From: Trichomonas tenax
Lineage: Eukaryota > Parabasalia > Trichomonadida > Trichomonadidae
Assembly (NCBI GenBank): GCA_023091735.1
Contig: JALKBU010000236.1
Location: forward strand, 1 to 57,272
Length of the DNA: 57,272 bases
Direction of reading: 5' to 3'
In this document: in pieces, positions 10,243-20,976 of the stretch
Layout of the letters: each line of letters starts with the position of its first letter
Numbering within the stretch: the first letter of the stretch is position 1
The notes under the pieces: model-generated
The model's input: the letters and a program-made list of their open reading frames with translations, nothing else
What the model was told of the DNA's origin: nothing
The model's database searches: none
Program-made: the position numbers and the translations under genes

Positions 10243-10677
10243 ATGGCAGCACCTTCACTAAATATTGTTTGTGCAGCGATAACAGGTCCAGACGACAGTT
10301 TGTTGTTCATAGATAAATACGCGCCGGACCAGACAGAGCTGGAAATGGACTCAATTATATTCGTTTCGTTAGATTATTTCACAACTACCGGAAAGGTTTC
10401 TAAAAAAGAAAAATTCATTGGTCAGTTACAAATACCAGATCAAAGATACTCCGTTTGGGGCTATAGAACTAACTTCGGATACAAAATTATTATTTTGACG
10501 AATTTTATCCAAAATACAAACGACAGCATTATTAGAAACATCTGCGATAAAATAAGGGATGCGATGTTCCTGCAAATATGCAATCCTTTCTATCAGCCTT
10601 TCTCTCCGATCACTTCTTCTTTATTCTTGAACAAAGTTCGCGAAATTACTTCTTCGTTCAACCAATCATCAGACTAA
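10243..10677 (+). CDS. TRAPPC2L: TRAPPC2L / Tca17-type TRAPP subunit
   Basis: 144 residues from the ATG at 10243, close to the 140 of human TRAPPC2L. An earlier in-frame ATG at 10213 would add ten residues. The longin-like sedlin fold is recognisable: MDSIIFVSLDYF near residue 40 (family HYMVHTSLDVVDE), YSVWGYRTNFGYKIIIL (family YKVYGYVTNSKVKFVMV) and a C-terminus with RDAMFLQICNPFYQPFSPI (family YTDVMCNPFYNPGDRI). It belongs to the TRAPP tethering complex, a Rab-activating complex at ER-Golgi and Golgi membranes. A large TRAPP subunit, TRAPPC10, lies 33 kb away. The stop is followed by A (TAAA), a possible overlapping polyadenylation signal. Confidence 0.85.
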   Translation: MAAPSLNIVCAAITGPDDSLLFIDKYAPDQTELEMDSIIFVSLDYFTTTGKVSKKEKFIGQLQIPDQRYSVWGYRTNFGYKIIILTNFIQNTNDSIIRNICDKIRDAMFLQICNPFYQPFSPITSSLFLNKVREITSSFNQSSD

Positions 10678-11090
10678 AATGTTATTAATAGTTCGAATAA
10701 CTGACCTTTTCTATCAAATATTTTTATTTTTGTTCAAAATTCTATGTTTAGGCTTTCAATACTTCATTGTATAATACACTTTAACGTGCATTGAATAAAT
10801 ATTTGAAAGCGCATAAATTTTGTTTAAATATTTTTCAAATTTGAAATAAATTATAATGATCAACTAAAGTATCCTATTACTAATGAAAATAAAAAAGCAA
10901 TAGTATTGGTATTTGTCCAAACTTGTTCATATCGAGTCTCAGTACACCAGCATTTATAGAATTTATTTTGATGCATGAGCATACTTTGGAAAAGTCAGCC
11001 CCAATAAAATTGTGAACAAAATATGCTTGCTTATCGTCCTTGGTATCCTCCTGGATATTGGAAATAAAGTCGGTGATTGATCCATGTATC
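10678..11090. other. Intergenic stretch, no gene seen
   Basis: AT-rich spacer downstream of TRAPPC2L. No coding similarity noted. Confidence 0.5.
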
Positions 11091-11580
11091 ACCGAATTCG
11101 GGCGGGCACTTAATTCCAAGCGTCCACATTAAAATTTTAACGTTTTGGACTCAAAATTATGGTCAAGCCAAAATCATTTTCAACTCCTTTAGTTAGCTCA
11201 TAAAATGCTTGTTTTTGGTGGTGGCATTTTTGCCCGAATTCGGGCATCCATTATTTTTATCATTAATGAGTAAAATTTATGATTAAATCAATAACGTTTG
11301 GCATTTTTTGAAATTTCCAAAAATTAAAATTAGTTTTAAAAGTGAGTGGTTCCATGTTCATTTTGGACCTCAGTTAATCAGACGTAATATTTTAGTTCAG
11401 CTTTTTTTCGATCAACATTCATGAACTCGTTTATTTTTAATGTCGACACTTGTAATAAAGTGTCCGCCCGAATTAGGGCATCCACTATTTTATTATTAAT
11501 GATTAAATTTTGAGAGTGTATAATTTTTGGCACACCATGATTTTATTAATGAACTCGTTTATTTTTAATGCCGACGCTTG
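11091..11580. repeat. Palindromic and direct repeats around CCCGAATTCGGG
   Basis: Three versions of a palindrome lie in 390 bases: CCGAATTCGG at 11092-11101, GCCCGAATTCGGGC at 11232-11245 and GCCCGAATTAGGGC at 11466-11479. The last two share a downstream block beginning ATCCA(T/C)TATTTT and containing ATTAATGA. A separate direct repeat starting TGAACTCGTTTATTTTTAATG occurs at 11422 and 11550, 128 bases apart, with GTCGACACTTG versus CCGACGCTTG after it. These look like remnants of tandem or mobile repeats. No open reading frame is attached. Confidence 0.6.
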
Positions 11581-11784
11581 AATTTTATGGTTTTCATTGC
11601 TGAACCTAAAAGCTAAACAAAAAATTGTTTCCCTTTTAAATGGTTTTCATGGAACCTGCCACCCTGCCATCATAATTGAAAAACACTGAAATTTACCAAA
11701 AATGCGGTAAAATACGTTGTTTTGCATGAAAAAATCAACGAAAACACCACTTTTGACAAAAATCAAGCCTGCCACCAACTGGAT

Positions 11785-12469
11785 TTAAGCCCGGAACTTA
11801 CATGCCACCTTGCCACCACTTCTTACATTCAAAAAAAACATAGATTCAAACATTCCTGATTTTGCATTCATGACATAAAAATTGAAGGCTACAATTGTTT
11901 TATGAAATTCAATCCACTTATTTGCAAGTTGTGGATCATTTATTATTTCACTCATTTTTACATTATGATTTACCTTTAAGTCAACAAATTTGACATTATT
12001 ATTCATCAAAAACGTTTTCAAAAGTTCTGAAAACTTAATTTTGTCATGATCAACTTCATAATCTTCACAATCCTTTTTTCAATAATGAATAACATTGAGG
12101 TTTACATTCACTCTCTTTAAATTCTTTAATATCATTTCTGATTAAATCCCTGAACCATCGACGTCTTAAATTATTTTCGTCATAACCGTCAATACAATTT
12201 TTAGTTATAACTAAATGACTCATCAATACCTGTTAAATTATGATGAAAATATAACTCATTATTTCCAAATTCAGGATTTTTCCTTATTTCAACAAATCCG
12301 TTTGTGAATTCATTTGCTCGTGGATGATGCATCAACAAATCCTCAAAAACTTTTACATCAATGTCATTAATAACTGTTTTGTTTGTGATGTAATCACTAA
12401 AGAAGGATTTAGCTTCTTTCTTTGATTTAAATTCATGTTACCAAAACTAACTTTCACTGATCTTGGCAT
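11785..12469 (-). pseudogene. Decayed DUF3223/DCL-family protein with HNH-like C-terminus
   Basis: Starting at the ATG (12469), coding sequence runs through at least three frames. Segment one: KFKSKKEAKSFFSDYI, VFEDLLMHHPRANEF, then DESFSYN. This is the DUF3223/DCL pattern (FxSkxeAkxff...LLxrHPrA...DFSYxkCI). Segment two, after a frame change near 12205: CIDGYDENNLRRRWFRDLI and a Cys pair (CKPQC). Segment three, after another change near 12060: DCEDYEVDHDKIKFSELL, with a VDH like the first His of HNH nucleases, then LANKWIEFHKTIVAF. Such DCL plus HNH-like proteins are known from phages, large DNA viruses and some protists. A mobile or transferred origin is possible. At least three disruptions make it a pseudogene. 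The nuclease assignment rests on few residues. Confidence 0.7.
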
Positions 12470-12885
12470 TTCTTACAAATTAACAAAATAAAATCAGTTT
12501 TAGAATTCAACCCAAAAATTAGTTTTTAAAACAAAAAAAATTATTCCTTAATAAATATGATGAGCAAAATGGTGAGAAAAATTGATGAGCTATTAAATAT
12601 GGGTAAAAAATCTGTCGAAACATGTGATTTTTTCGCTCGGCGGTTTATTGGCCCTCAATTCGCCTAGCAAGTATAGTACAAAATTCCTGTTGTTCACTAT
12701 AAATTCCCCATGCACTCGAAAAATTTTGATATTTTCTAATATCACAATTTTGTTTTACAATTCAAAGCTTATCGTTTTAGAAGAGAAAATAATCATATGA
12801 TTCGATATTGCCAGTTTTCACGCATTTTTGTGCGTTTTCCTGCCCGTAAAACCTCATAAATTGATGGAAAATTAATCAACATTTA
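12470..12885. other. Intergenic stretch, no gene seen
   Basis: AT-rich spacer between two divergently oriented decayed genes. No motif cluster seen. Confidence 0.5.
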
Positions 12886-13828
12886 ATGTCTGAAAGCAGC
12901 GGTACATCACAGAGTACCATTGACAGCGGCAGCACATTAAATACTCCAACAACACGTGACGCAACAAAAATTTTTGGAATGCATCATATATATATCCACA
13001 CTTTCAAAAATTTTGTTCTAAATTTGATGAATTACATCATAAAATGTCCAATGGTGATAATAATGATTTCATTGATGCTTAATGTTTTCCTATGTGCACA
13101 TATTTTATTGTCATCTCGTATGCAAAATGAAAATACAGTCGCTGATATGTACCAAAATTATAACTTCGATCTCAATGAGCAAAAAAATATTGACAAGAGA
13201 CAAATATGAACAACAAGTAAAAATAAATAACCTGATCATTATAAACATATTTTTAATGAACACGATTATAAAAAAGAAGCAGAAAATTATTGATTGGATG
13301 TCAGATGAGATCTCGCAACTCAATCGCAAGATAGAAATTCTTAATTCACAATTTACAAATTGCTTTGTCCAAGAAAATATTTCACTAAATGTTAATACGG
13401 TATTGGATCGTTTACAGTCGCAACAAAACAATACAACGCAAGATCTTATCTCCCAAATAACAAGAAAAGATAATTTGATTTTAAGTTTGAATAAAAGTTT
13501 GTTGAACAACTCATTAAGAATAAGTGAAATATTTACCTACATTTCACTCAACAATAAAACCATGAATAATGAAAGTTCTTGCGCAAATAAGGGATGGAAC
13601 TTTTCTGATTCGAAATACTTCAACATAATTTTCATTATTCTTCTGATACAAGTGACATTTATCTTTGTGCATGTTCTTATGGAGATAGATCTATCTCACG
13701 TGGAAGACCGTGGAAATATGCAGCAATTTTTTGCGATTATTATTGGTTTGATTGGTTTGGTGTTATTTTTGGTATATTTATTGCCAAAAATATTTTCGTG
13801 GATTTTTTCAAAAATTGTGGGTAAGTAA
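12886..13828 (+). pseudogene. Frameshifted three-pass membrane protein with coiled coil
   Basis: Two overlapping frames form one plausible product of about 310 residues. Frame one (12886-13209) has a Ser/Thr-rich start (MSESSGTSQSTIDSGSTLN) and a membrane segment (MVIIMISLMLNVFLCAHILL). It then closes soon after a run of seven A residues at about 13184-13190. Frame two picks up at about 13178 (MSKKILTRDKYEQQ). It has a coiled-coil-like stretch (DEISQLNRKIEILNSQF), two more hydrophobic segments (FNIIFIILLIQVTFIFVHVL; FFAIIIGLIGLVLFLVYLL) and a basic end. Joining them needs a +1 shift. The simplest reading is a one-base indel in the A run. An overlapping gene pair or translational frameshift is less likely. 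No family recognised. Confidence 0.5.
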
Positions 13829-14954
13829 ATCCATAACCCAGTTCAGCCTTCCCAACCTATACAATAACCAGGGATTTTTGAAAGATATACTTTTCATTAA
13901 ATTCACGTTCAAATAAAAACGTTTACCCTTAATACCCTTTTTCTATGCTATTAAAGTTTACCATTACAATTGTGTTATATATTCTGTCAGTGTTTAATAG
14001 CTGAGATCTCGCAACTCAATCATAAGATACAAATTCTGATCTCTCAGGTCACAAACTTTGTCTAAGAATCTTGGATTAATGAATTTGATTAGCAACATAC
14101 ATATACAAAGCGTGTGATGCTGATAAATTATATATTCATAGTGCATATTTTCAAAGAATGAAATAGGAAAATTCTATTTTAGCATTAGCAAGCCTGCTAT
14201 CAGTAAAAATTATTGCTTGTCTAAATTTGATCTTATTCCATGACTACCAATTATCAAAATGAGATGATTTTATTAAATTGTATGAATTGAAAATATAGAA
14301 CCTTGAGAATTATAGGTTGTAATGAAATGATTGAGTGCTTCAAAACCGGGCTATTATAAAAGCCTATTATAGAAAAAATGAACTACCAAAACAAAATTTC
14401 TCCATCAAAATCCAACCTTTTTAGCGCAAATTGTTGTAAATGATCAAGCAAAGCCCAAAGGAAAGATAGTCTGAATAATTCGAATTTTTGATCAAAAAAA
14501 TATACAAAACGTGACAAAATCTCTCAAAAAAATTGTCTAAAAAATTGCTGTTCATCTTTCGCGCCATAGCTTTTTAAGACCCACTGAAGTTCATTCATCA
14601 CGAAAATATTAAAAAATACAGAACATTGAACAATTGATTTCTTCAATGACCACCTAAATAAATCTAAAATATCTCAATAAATACATATATTCATAGAATT
14701 TATATTAAATAGTTATAATCTGTATAATGTGTACTAATATTATTTAGAATTATAAGTGAAAATTACAATTCTAAATTCCAAAAATTCTAAAAGAAAGTGC
14801 TCCGTGGAAACTAAAATCAAATTTTATCGTCTCTTCTAAAATTCGAAATTAATGGAAAAATTTGGGTTAACAGACAACATAAAGCCCAAATATAGAAAAT
14901 AAAGGGAAATAAATCACAGATAAATTCTAAGAGTGACGGTTTGGCCATTTTTTA
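13829..14954. other. 1.1 kb intergenic region with a partial duplication
   Basis: Mostly featureless AT-rich sequence. At 14001-14038 it holds a degenerate copy of the neighbouring membrane gene (bases 13304-13341). GAGTGACGG lies about 10-20 bases before the endosulfine start, resembling the GTGACA start-proximal motif. Confidence 0.55.
14001..14038 (+). repeat. Degenerate partial copy of the membrane-protein gene at 13304-13341
   Basis: The shared core is ATGAGATCTCGCAACTCAAT against CTGAGATCTCGCAACTCAAT, followed by AAGATA(G/C)AAATTCT in both. About 34 of 38 bases agree, and weaker similarity continues (CACAAACTTTGTC against ACAAATTGCTTTGTC). It is a remnant of local duplication, not an expressed gene. 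Confidence 0.7.
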
Positions 14955-15230
14955 ATGTCATTCCTCGCTCCAGGTTCTGATGTTCCTGCTCCGGAAGAGC
15001 AAAATTCAGGCTATGGTAAATTAAAAGCAAACCCAAAGGCTCGTAATCGCCGTGGCGGTGTTAAGTTTTTCGATTCTGCTGATTGGGCGATGAAAAATGG
15101 AAATGAAAATCAGAAACAAGAAGAGCAACAGCCAACAACAGTCCCTTATAATGCACAGATAACAGAGGGTGAAACTCCAAATGAGGGAGAATCTCCACTT
15201 GCTGGAAGCAATTCACCAATTTGCGGATAA
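14955..15230 (+). CDS. Endosulfine/ARPP19/Igo-like PP2A inhibitor
   Basis: 91 residues, intact. YGKLKANPKARNRRGGVKFF then DSADWAMK (residues 20-47) fits the endosulfine core (kYpgLk...KgqKYFDSGDYxMAK), whose serine is phosphorylated by Greatwall/Rim15 kinases. The phosphorylated protein then traps PP2A-B55 and so promotes mitotic entry or quiescence. Here the serine is S41, and the core reads FDSADW instead of FDSGDY. The rest is low-complexity and acidic (Q/E/T/P/G), as is usual for this disordered family. The length fits too (animal members are about 110-120 residues). The stop is TAAA. Naming rests on one short motif, but that motif is highly characteristic. Confidence 0.72.
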   Translation: MSFLAPGSDVPAPEEQNSGYGKLKANPKARNRRGGVKFFDSADWAMKNGNENQKQEEQQPTTVPYNAQITEGETPNEGESPLAGSNSPICG

Positions 15231-15503
15231 ATTAGAACTATATTTGATAATAAACCTGCTGAAATCTTGAATATTGCCTTGATGAAATATTATTTCTTAC
15301 AAGTAAAAAAAAATTATTATAATTTAAAAGAAATGGTAATTGCTCTGAGCCTTTTTTACACAACTCCTTTCTTAACAGTTCTCACATAGAAATTTTTCGA
15401 TCCTTCGAGTTCAAAAAATATTTTTGGATCCAAGGCTTTATATATAAATAATATTGTTAACTATGAGGAATATAAATCATACAAACTTTTTAGAATTACA
15501 CAA
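15231..15503. other. Short convergent intergenic region
   Basis: Lies between the stops of the endosulfine-like gene and the PLD-fold gene. An AT-rich spacer with nothing recognisable. Confidence 0.5.
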
Positions 15504-16616
15504 TTACCACCAGGGCGTCAATACTTCACTTTTCTCCCAAACTTTGTTAAAGAACTCAAGAGTGGTGTTCTTTATATTAGGATCAGCGATCCTCACGTGA
15601 TAAGACATTCCAGCACCTTCTAACATGCTGATATCTTGTGTTAAAAAGTAAACTTCGTCGTCTACGACAATGAATGATGGTCCAAGGTTTTCCTGGCTGA
15701 GGATTCTGACTTCCGCTCTATCATATGAGTTAACACCTGCAAGACGCGCTTTTTGTGTATTATTCAGTAAAAAGAAGACATCTGTTTGATTTAGAAGTAA
15801 CAATGACTTGATTTGGAAATACAAATCTGGGTTTTCTGCATCTAAATCATGTGTATCCTGTGGAATTTTCGGATATGTTGTTGAATAAATGTAAATTTTC
15901 TTCGGAATTTGCTTAAATACTTCATTCAAAATATAAACCGCGTTGAGGCGAAGTGGGCGCGGTTGTTTAGAAGAATGAAAAGCGAACGCTGATGAAGTTC
16001 CAACTATTGTTGGACGAACGGCTGAAGAATGAGCAATTAGTGTTTGCTCATACCTATCAGCGTAAGAATTGCTGCCTCTTTTGATCTCACTTTTATATAA
16101 ATCAATGAATGAATTAAAATCATCAACTAATGGAGCGCAACCAGAGATTTTCATTGATTGCATCATCGTCACTGTTCTATTTGCAGTGAAATATCCCGGA
16201 ACGAGATAAACATCATCATCAACAATAAAAGCGTTCAAATCAAGATAAGATTTTTGGAAATTGGAAATTATTAAGTGTTCAAACTTGTTCTCTTTGAGTT
16301 TGTTAATGAGTCCTGTATCAGAGCGAAGAATGATTTCTGTGTAAATACGATTTTGGTCAATTAGTTTAAGAATTTTAAGCTCATTTTCGTAAAGCGCGGT
16401 TGTCAATATAATGGTGATTCGCTTCTTGGCGTTTTGAAATATGCTAGTTAAAATTTTATCGAAATCTTGGCGAGATTGAAACGAAATTTCGGGCAATTTG
16501 CTGCAATGGTCGTGCGATAATTCGTATGTATGAGATGAAGAAACCATCATTGAAATTCCAAAAATCAGTCCGGAAACAACCATTCCAAAGAGATAAAGTT
16601 CCTTTTTCAACAACAT
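15504..16616 (-). CDS. Phospholipase-D-fold type II membrane protein lacking HKD motifs
   Basis: 370 residues. A hydrophobic segment at about 8-26 (LFGMVVSGLIFGISMM) follows a short basic N-terminus, giving a signal anchor with the bulk in the lumen or outside. Two similar half-domains end in a strand-turn like the PLD3/PLD4 repeat: LDLNAFIVDDDVYLVPGYFT (about 126-144) and LGPSFIVVDDEVYFLTQD near residue 325. In active enzymes each is HxKxxxxD followed by GSxN. Here the His and Lys are absent from both (N128 and F130 in the first half), so phosphodiesterase activity is unlikely. The overall layout matches PLD3-like proteins, which are type II membrane proteins of the endolysosome. The call rests on pattern, not alignment. 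It could be a trichomonad-specific scaffold built on this fold. Confidence 0.55.
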   Translation of the reverse strand: MLLKKELYLFGMVVSGLIFGISMMVSSSHTYELSHDHCSKLPEISFQSRQDFDKILTSIFQNAKKRITIILTTALYENELKILKLIDQNRIYTEIILRSDTGLINKLKENKFEHLIISNFQKSYLDLNAFIVDDDVYLVPGYFTANRTVTMMQSMKISGCAPLVDDFNSFIDLYKSEIKRGSNSYADRYEQTLIAHSSAVRPTIVGTSSAFAFHSSKQPRPLRLNAVYILNEVFKQIPKKIYIYSTTYPKIPQDTHDLDAENPDLYFQIKSLLLLNQTDVFFLLNNTQKARLAGVNSYDRAEVRILSQENLGPSFIVVDDEVYFLTQDISMLEGAGMSYHVRIADPNIKNTTLEFFNKVWEKSEVLTPWW

Positions 16617-17286
16617 TTTTTTCTAGAAAAATTTCTCAAAACAAAAATTCTTAATTTTATCATATTTAGCATTTCCACATACGATTTCTAAATGAAATTT
16701 GATTTTCACAGCATTTATGAAAAAATTATTCTATTCATCAATCCAAATCAGTTCAAATCTATCATTAATTTTGTTTTTACAATGAGCTTTCTATAAATTT
16801 AAAAGTATTTTAAAAATTATTTATATTTGTAAATTATCTAAAATAAAGGTCTGTGGCAGAATGTACATCATTAAAAATCTCACTTTTTTGGCCTCGGTCG
16901 AAGTTTAGTTTTAGTGTCTCGGTGAGGATTCAAAACTAGTATTTTCTATATGGCACAATCAAAAATGTAACTCAGCGAATTTATCATAGAACCTATTTAG
17001 GTGCTCTGGACTAAAGTCATTGCTATGATATTGCCATTTTTAAACTTTGTTGGTTTCTAGCCTTGGCGTTACCAGTGGCTTTCTACAAGAGTATCTGGCG
17101 TCGGAAACCATCTTCAAACCTACATGTTACAATTCGAAATTTGTACCACAAAAATATCAATTTTTTGAAAATGTTGAAATATTTAAGCGTTGTTTCTATG
17201 ATCAGTAGTCCAATTAGTCTGTTTTAATGTGACTAAAATTTAGTAAGCATGTCGTTTTCTATCAAAATAGGACCCTCCGAGACAAT

Positions 17287-17319
17287 GGTGTCTAGACACC
17301 CTTTAGTTGGGGGGGGGGG
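17287..17319. repeat. Perfect 14-base palindrome followed by an 11-G run
   Basis: GGTGTCTAGACACC at 17287-17300, then CTTTAGTT and eleven G residues (17309-17319), then TAAACCCC. G runs of this length are otherwise absent from the window. Confidence 0.7.
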
Positions 17320-19545
17320 TAAACCCCTTGTAACAGAAAGTGTCATTTTACATGAGAACATGATCCTTCAATTGTAATGCTTCATACAGCGTCCTTCTCA
17401 CGCAGAAGTGAATGCTATCCCTTTTTAGCATCTTGAAGCGCTTAAATGATGCTGATTTATAATATTAAAATGTTTTCTGAGCCAATTGGCTTTATTACTT
17501 ACAGCTAGTCATCTGCGTCGAATAGCTGTCGCATTTTTGCATTCAGAATACAAACCGAAGTCATTTTTATCTTCGATCGAACTCATTCCAATATGAACCG
17601 GTTTTTTATCCTTATTACTTACAGGCAGTCAGCTACTATGGCCAGCCGTAATGTTTCTACCTTTATTTTACGAATAAACATATTAAAATTTTGATATTAT
17701 TAAATATTTCCAGAATTGCTCAATTCCTGGTTGATTTTCTACAGAGCATCGCTTGTATTGAGGAAACCAACCCGAAATTGAACATTCTTGGAAATACATA
17801 ATACCCAGATTTGCCAGACTTTTACCAACGATAGGAAAGAAGGGAGAGTCACGATGATAGACGTTACTTTTCTGTGAACAATTATTTGCTTGCGGCTAAA
17901 TCGCCACTGCCGTCTCCAGAACTTGAATTTTTGAAGCAGGATTTTAGACTATAATACACCCTTGACCTTATGCCACCCTTAAACTCGCTCCTTTTTCCCA
18001 AATTCCAAAATTTGGGATATTTGTCAACAATTATGCGCCTTTTTACAGGATATGAAGCATTAATTTGTGCTTCAGATTGACAAATACCTTCCTTGTGGCA
18101 TTTTCAGGTGCCAATACTTTATCACCAAATCATCTCCACTCCAAGTTTTGCCCTTTTTTGAGCATTTTTTTGGGTTTTTTATATCCTCTATGCTGTTTTT
18201 TGCTTAATTTTTCATGCATCTTAGTTTTATATTGCGAAAGATATTTGATTTTTCTCCATTTTGCTTTCATTCATGATGTTTAAGCCGTAGATGGCACTCT
18301 TCTTTGATCTTTTAGGAAAATAAAAACTTTCTTTAAGCAATTTTCGTTTTAAAGTTTTTTATCTGTTAAAATATGTAAATTTGTATAGAAAAACCGTTGC
18401 ATTATAATTACATATACACGTACTTCTATATACTCCAATCTTTTCCATCAAAAATAAATTTTAATTTCAATCATAATATTTAGCGCAAAAATTGCTTCAA
18501 CTTCGTTTAAATGTACAGTAAATCATTTGCATGGAACTTTTGAGATAATTGGCAAATAAAAATGACCCTAATTAGTTAAATCGAACAAAAAAATTACATT
18601 TTTAGTAAAAGTATGTTTTATAGCAATTAAACAAATGAAGGATGAAGTATGCATCATAAAAGAAGGTTTTCAAATGTTTATTGAGAAAAATATGTAGAAA
18701 TGAAAAAAATATCGAGATATTTTCTTGAAAAATAAACGGATTTTTTTTGAATCTTTCATGGTTGAAACCCTTAGGTGTACCATGAACATCGGCAGTAGAA
18801 AAGGTCCGAAAGATTAAAAATTGAAAAAGAGAATCGAGATTTAATGAGTTAAGTTTTTGGCGTTTTGACGGAATTGAGCGAAGATGTAAGGCTAATTAGT
18901 GTTTGTATGGGTTAAACCCTATGACTATGATCGAATTTCGACATAAATGCGCGATGTTGTGGAGATCTGAGATGCAATTATTGAGAAGTTTACTAAAAAA
19001 AAACGGACTTCTTTGACAACATAGGCTCAGATGAATCCTTACCACTACATGTGTAGGTTCTTAACGGCAAGATGTTGCATTGTCGTATGAGTTCACCAAA
19101 TTATCGAAAAAAACTATTTTCGAAGTTGAGTTTAGAGGAGCGTCTTTAGGATAGAATGGAAGTATATATGGTGTAGTTGAAGTCCTTAAAGGCTCAAGAA
19201 GCAAAAGGAGATGGTTTTCCATAGCACCTCGCGAAAGCTAATATAAAAAAATTTTGATGTAAACTTATCAAATTACGCAGGGGGAAAAGATAAATTGGTA
19301 AAAGAATGGCAAATCTGGGTAATATCAAATTATATTTATGGAATTTTGCAGGATAAATAAGAGTGTAATATGCCGGCATCAACTAGATATCATTATGTTG
19401 TGTTCTAAGTAAAGAGTCGAAGTCACTTGAAATGTGATATGAAGCATTAGGTTTATGGCTCACAATATGTTTCTAGTCATATATAAGGATATAGTGAGCC
19501 AGAAATCAGGTGTTTCCTATCACATTTGTCGAAATAATGCGTTTT

Positions 19546-19656
19546 GAAATAAATTTTGACCTGCAGGCGCCACAAATCTTCCTGCTTGGCACACGCACTT
19601 GCAATGTGCTAGTTCAAGAAGACAATTAACAGCTTTTGAAGGTCGAAATTTATTTC
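19546..19656. repeat. Inverted repeat, 16 of 17 bases
   Basis: GAAATAAATTTTGACCT (19546-19562) faces AGGTCGAAATTTATTTC (19640-19656) with one mismatch and a 77-base centre. The centre is locally GC-richer (CTGCAGGCGCC) than its surroundings. It could be a small non-autonomous element remnant or a long hairpin RNA. Confidence 0.6.
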
Positions 19657-20867
19657 ATACGTTTTTGTTAGGATAAAATGACTGTCTTTCAAGCTGCATG
19701 CTTCCTAGCTTGCTTCTGTGCTAAGATATGTGTAGTGATAGATAGCTTTTGTATCTGATTTTGATATAGCGTAAATCTGTAATCTATTTAGCTCAATAGA
19801 GCGAGAATATGATGGTGAATTGGATCAACAATTGAAGCCATCAATAGTTGTTTTCATGATCGCAATCTCAGAATAGTTGAAGCCATATACCAGAAATGAG
19901 CATGCAGTGTTCTGGCAAAAGAGTCTGATGTGCTCCTAGACCCTTGGCATTAAGCCAAACTAGAAATATCCATTCCAAGATTTGCAATGAAAATGTGAAG
20001 CCTGATTTTTCATTTAATATTAACTTAAAAGTATCATAAAAGGGTAAACAATAGTATGTTTTGGGAATGGGTAAAATTGGAGGTGTCTGGACAAGCAGTT
20101 ATACACCCTGACAAAAAAATGTTATTTTGCATGATATGCATGCTTATATAAAATAAAACATATAGGCCGCTTTAAAATTGCAAAATGATGTTTTTTTTTT
20201 TCTGAAAGATAAAAGACTTTTTCAATAAATATTTTAACTATTCAACAGACACAACATATCCGACAATACCGCAACTTTTTGACATAAGGTTCCCACTTCC
20301 AGAATATTGCAGATCGGAAATTATCCGACCGATTGGTCGGGCATTTTATTTTCTATCCTTTGAGTGCTAGACAATAATGTTTTGCACATTATTTACGTCA
20401 TTTTTGTGTGATTTGAAATTTTTGAAAAATAAATAATACAAATTGATTCATTTTAGGTTTACAATGTGATGCTCCAAAAATTTCAAAATCTCAAATTTTT
20501 CAATACATTGTTGGGTTATTGACCCAAAGTATTAAAGGGCTGCCTAAAGTCTGTCACTTTTAATGGACAATAATCGTTTTGAACAATAATCGTAAATAAT
20601 CATTCTTTTCCTCTCAATTCCATATGGGAAAGTGACAACTTGAGCAACAAAAGTGACATTCCAAGAAACACTAGTTTCATGCCTAAAATAGAATGATATT
20701 ATTTTCAGTTTAAAAGTATCATTCATGATATATGCTTGTGCAGAACACTATACATTGTTCTTAACGTATTAGAAAATTTCAAAAATAATGACTAGAGAGA
20801 ACTGCATTTCAATGCAATTTATTCGAAAAATTTTAAAAAGAACAACAATACGAAATTTGAAATAAAG

Positions 20868-20937
20868 AGAAAGAGGAGAAGAGAAAAAGAGGGAGAGAAA
20901 AAGGAAAAAAGAAAAAAAAGGGAGGGGGCATATAAGT
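20868..20937 (+). repeat. Polypurine (GA-rich) tract
   Basis: About 70 bases that are almost entirely G and A, with AGAGAAAGAGG and AGGAAAAAAG phrases, ending GGGAGGGGG. Such tracts can form triplex DNA or act as low-complexity expansion sites. It lies 40 bases before the GC-rich hairpin. Confidence 0.75.
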
Positions 20938-20976
20938 TATTCTTTGAAATTAATTTGGTGATTTCATTGGCCGGAG

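Noticed and set aside
18065..20726. Short frames in the gene desert (18.1, 19.3 and 20.6 kb)
   Set aside because: 60-72 codons, low complexity, no family resemblance, no start-proximal motif in place.
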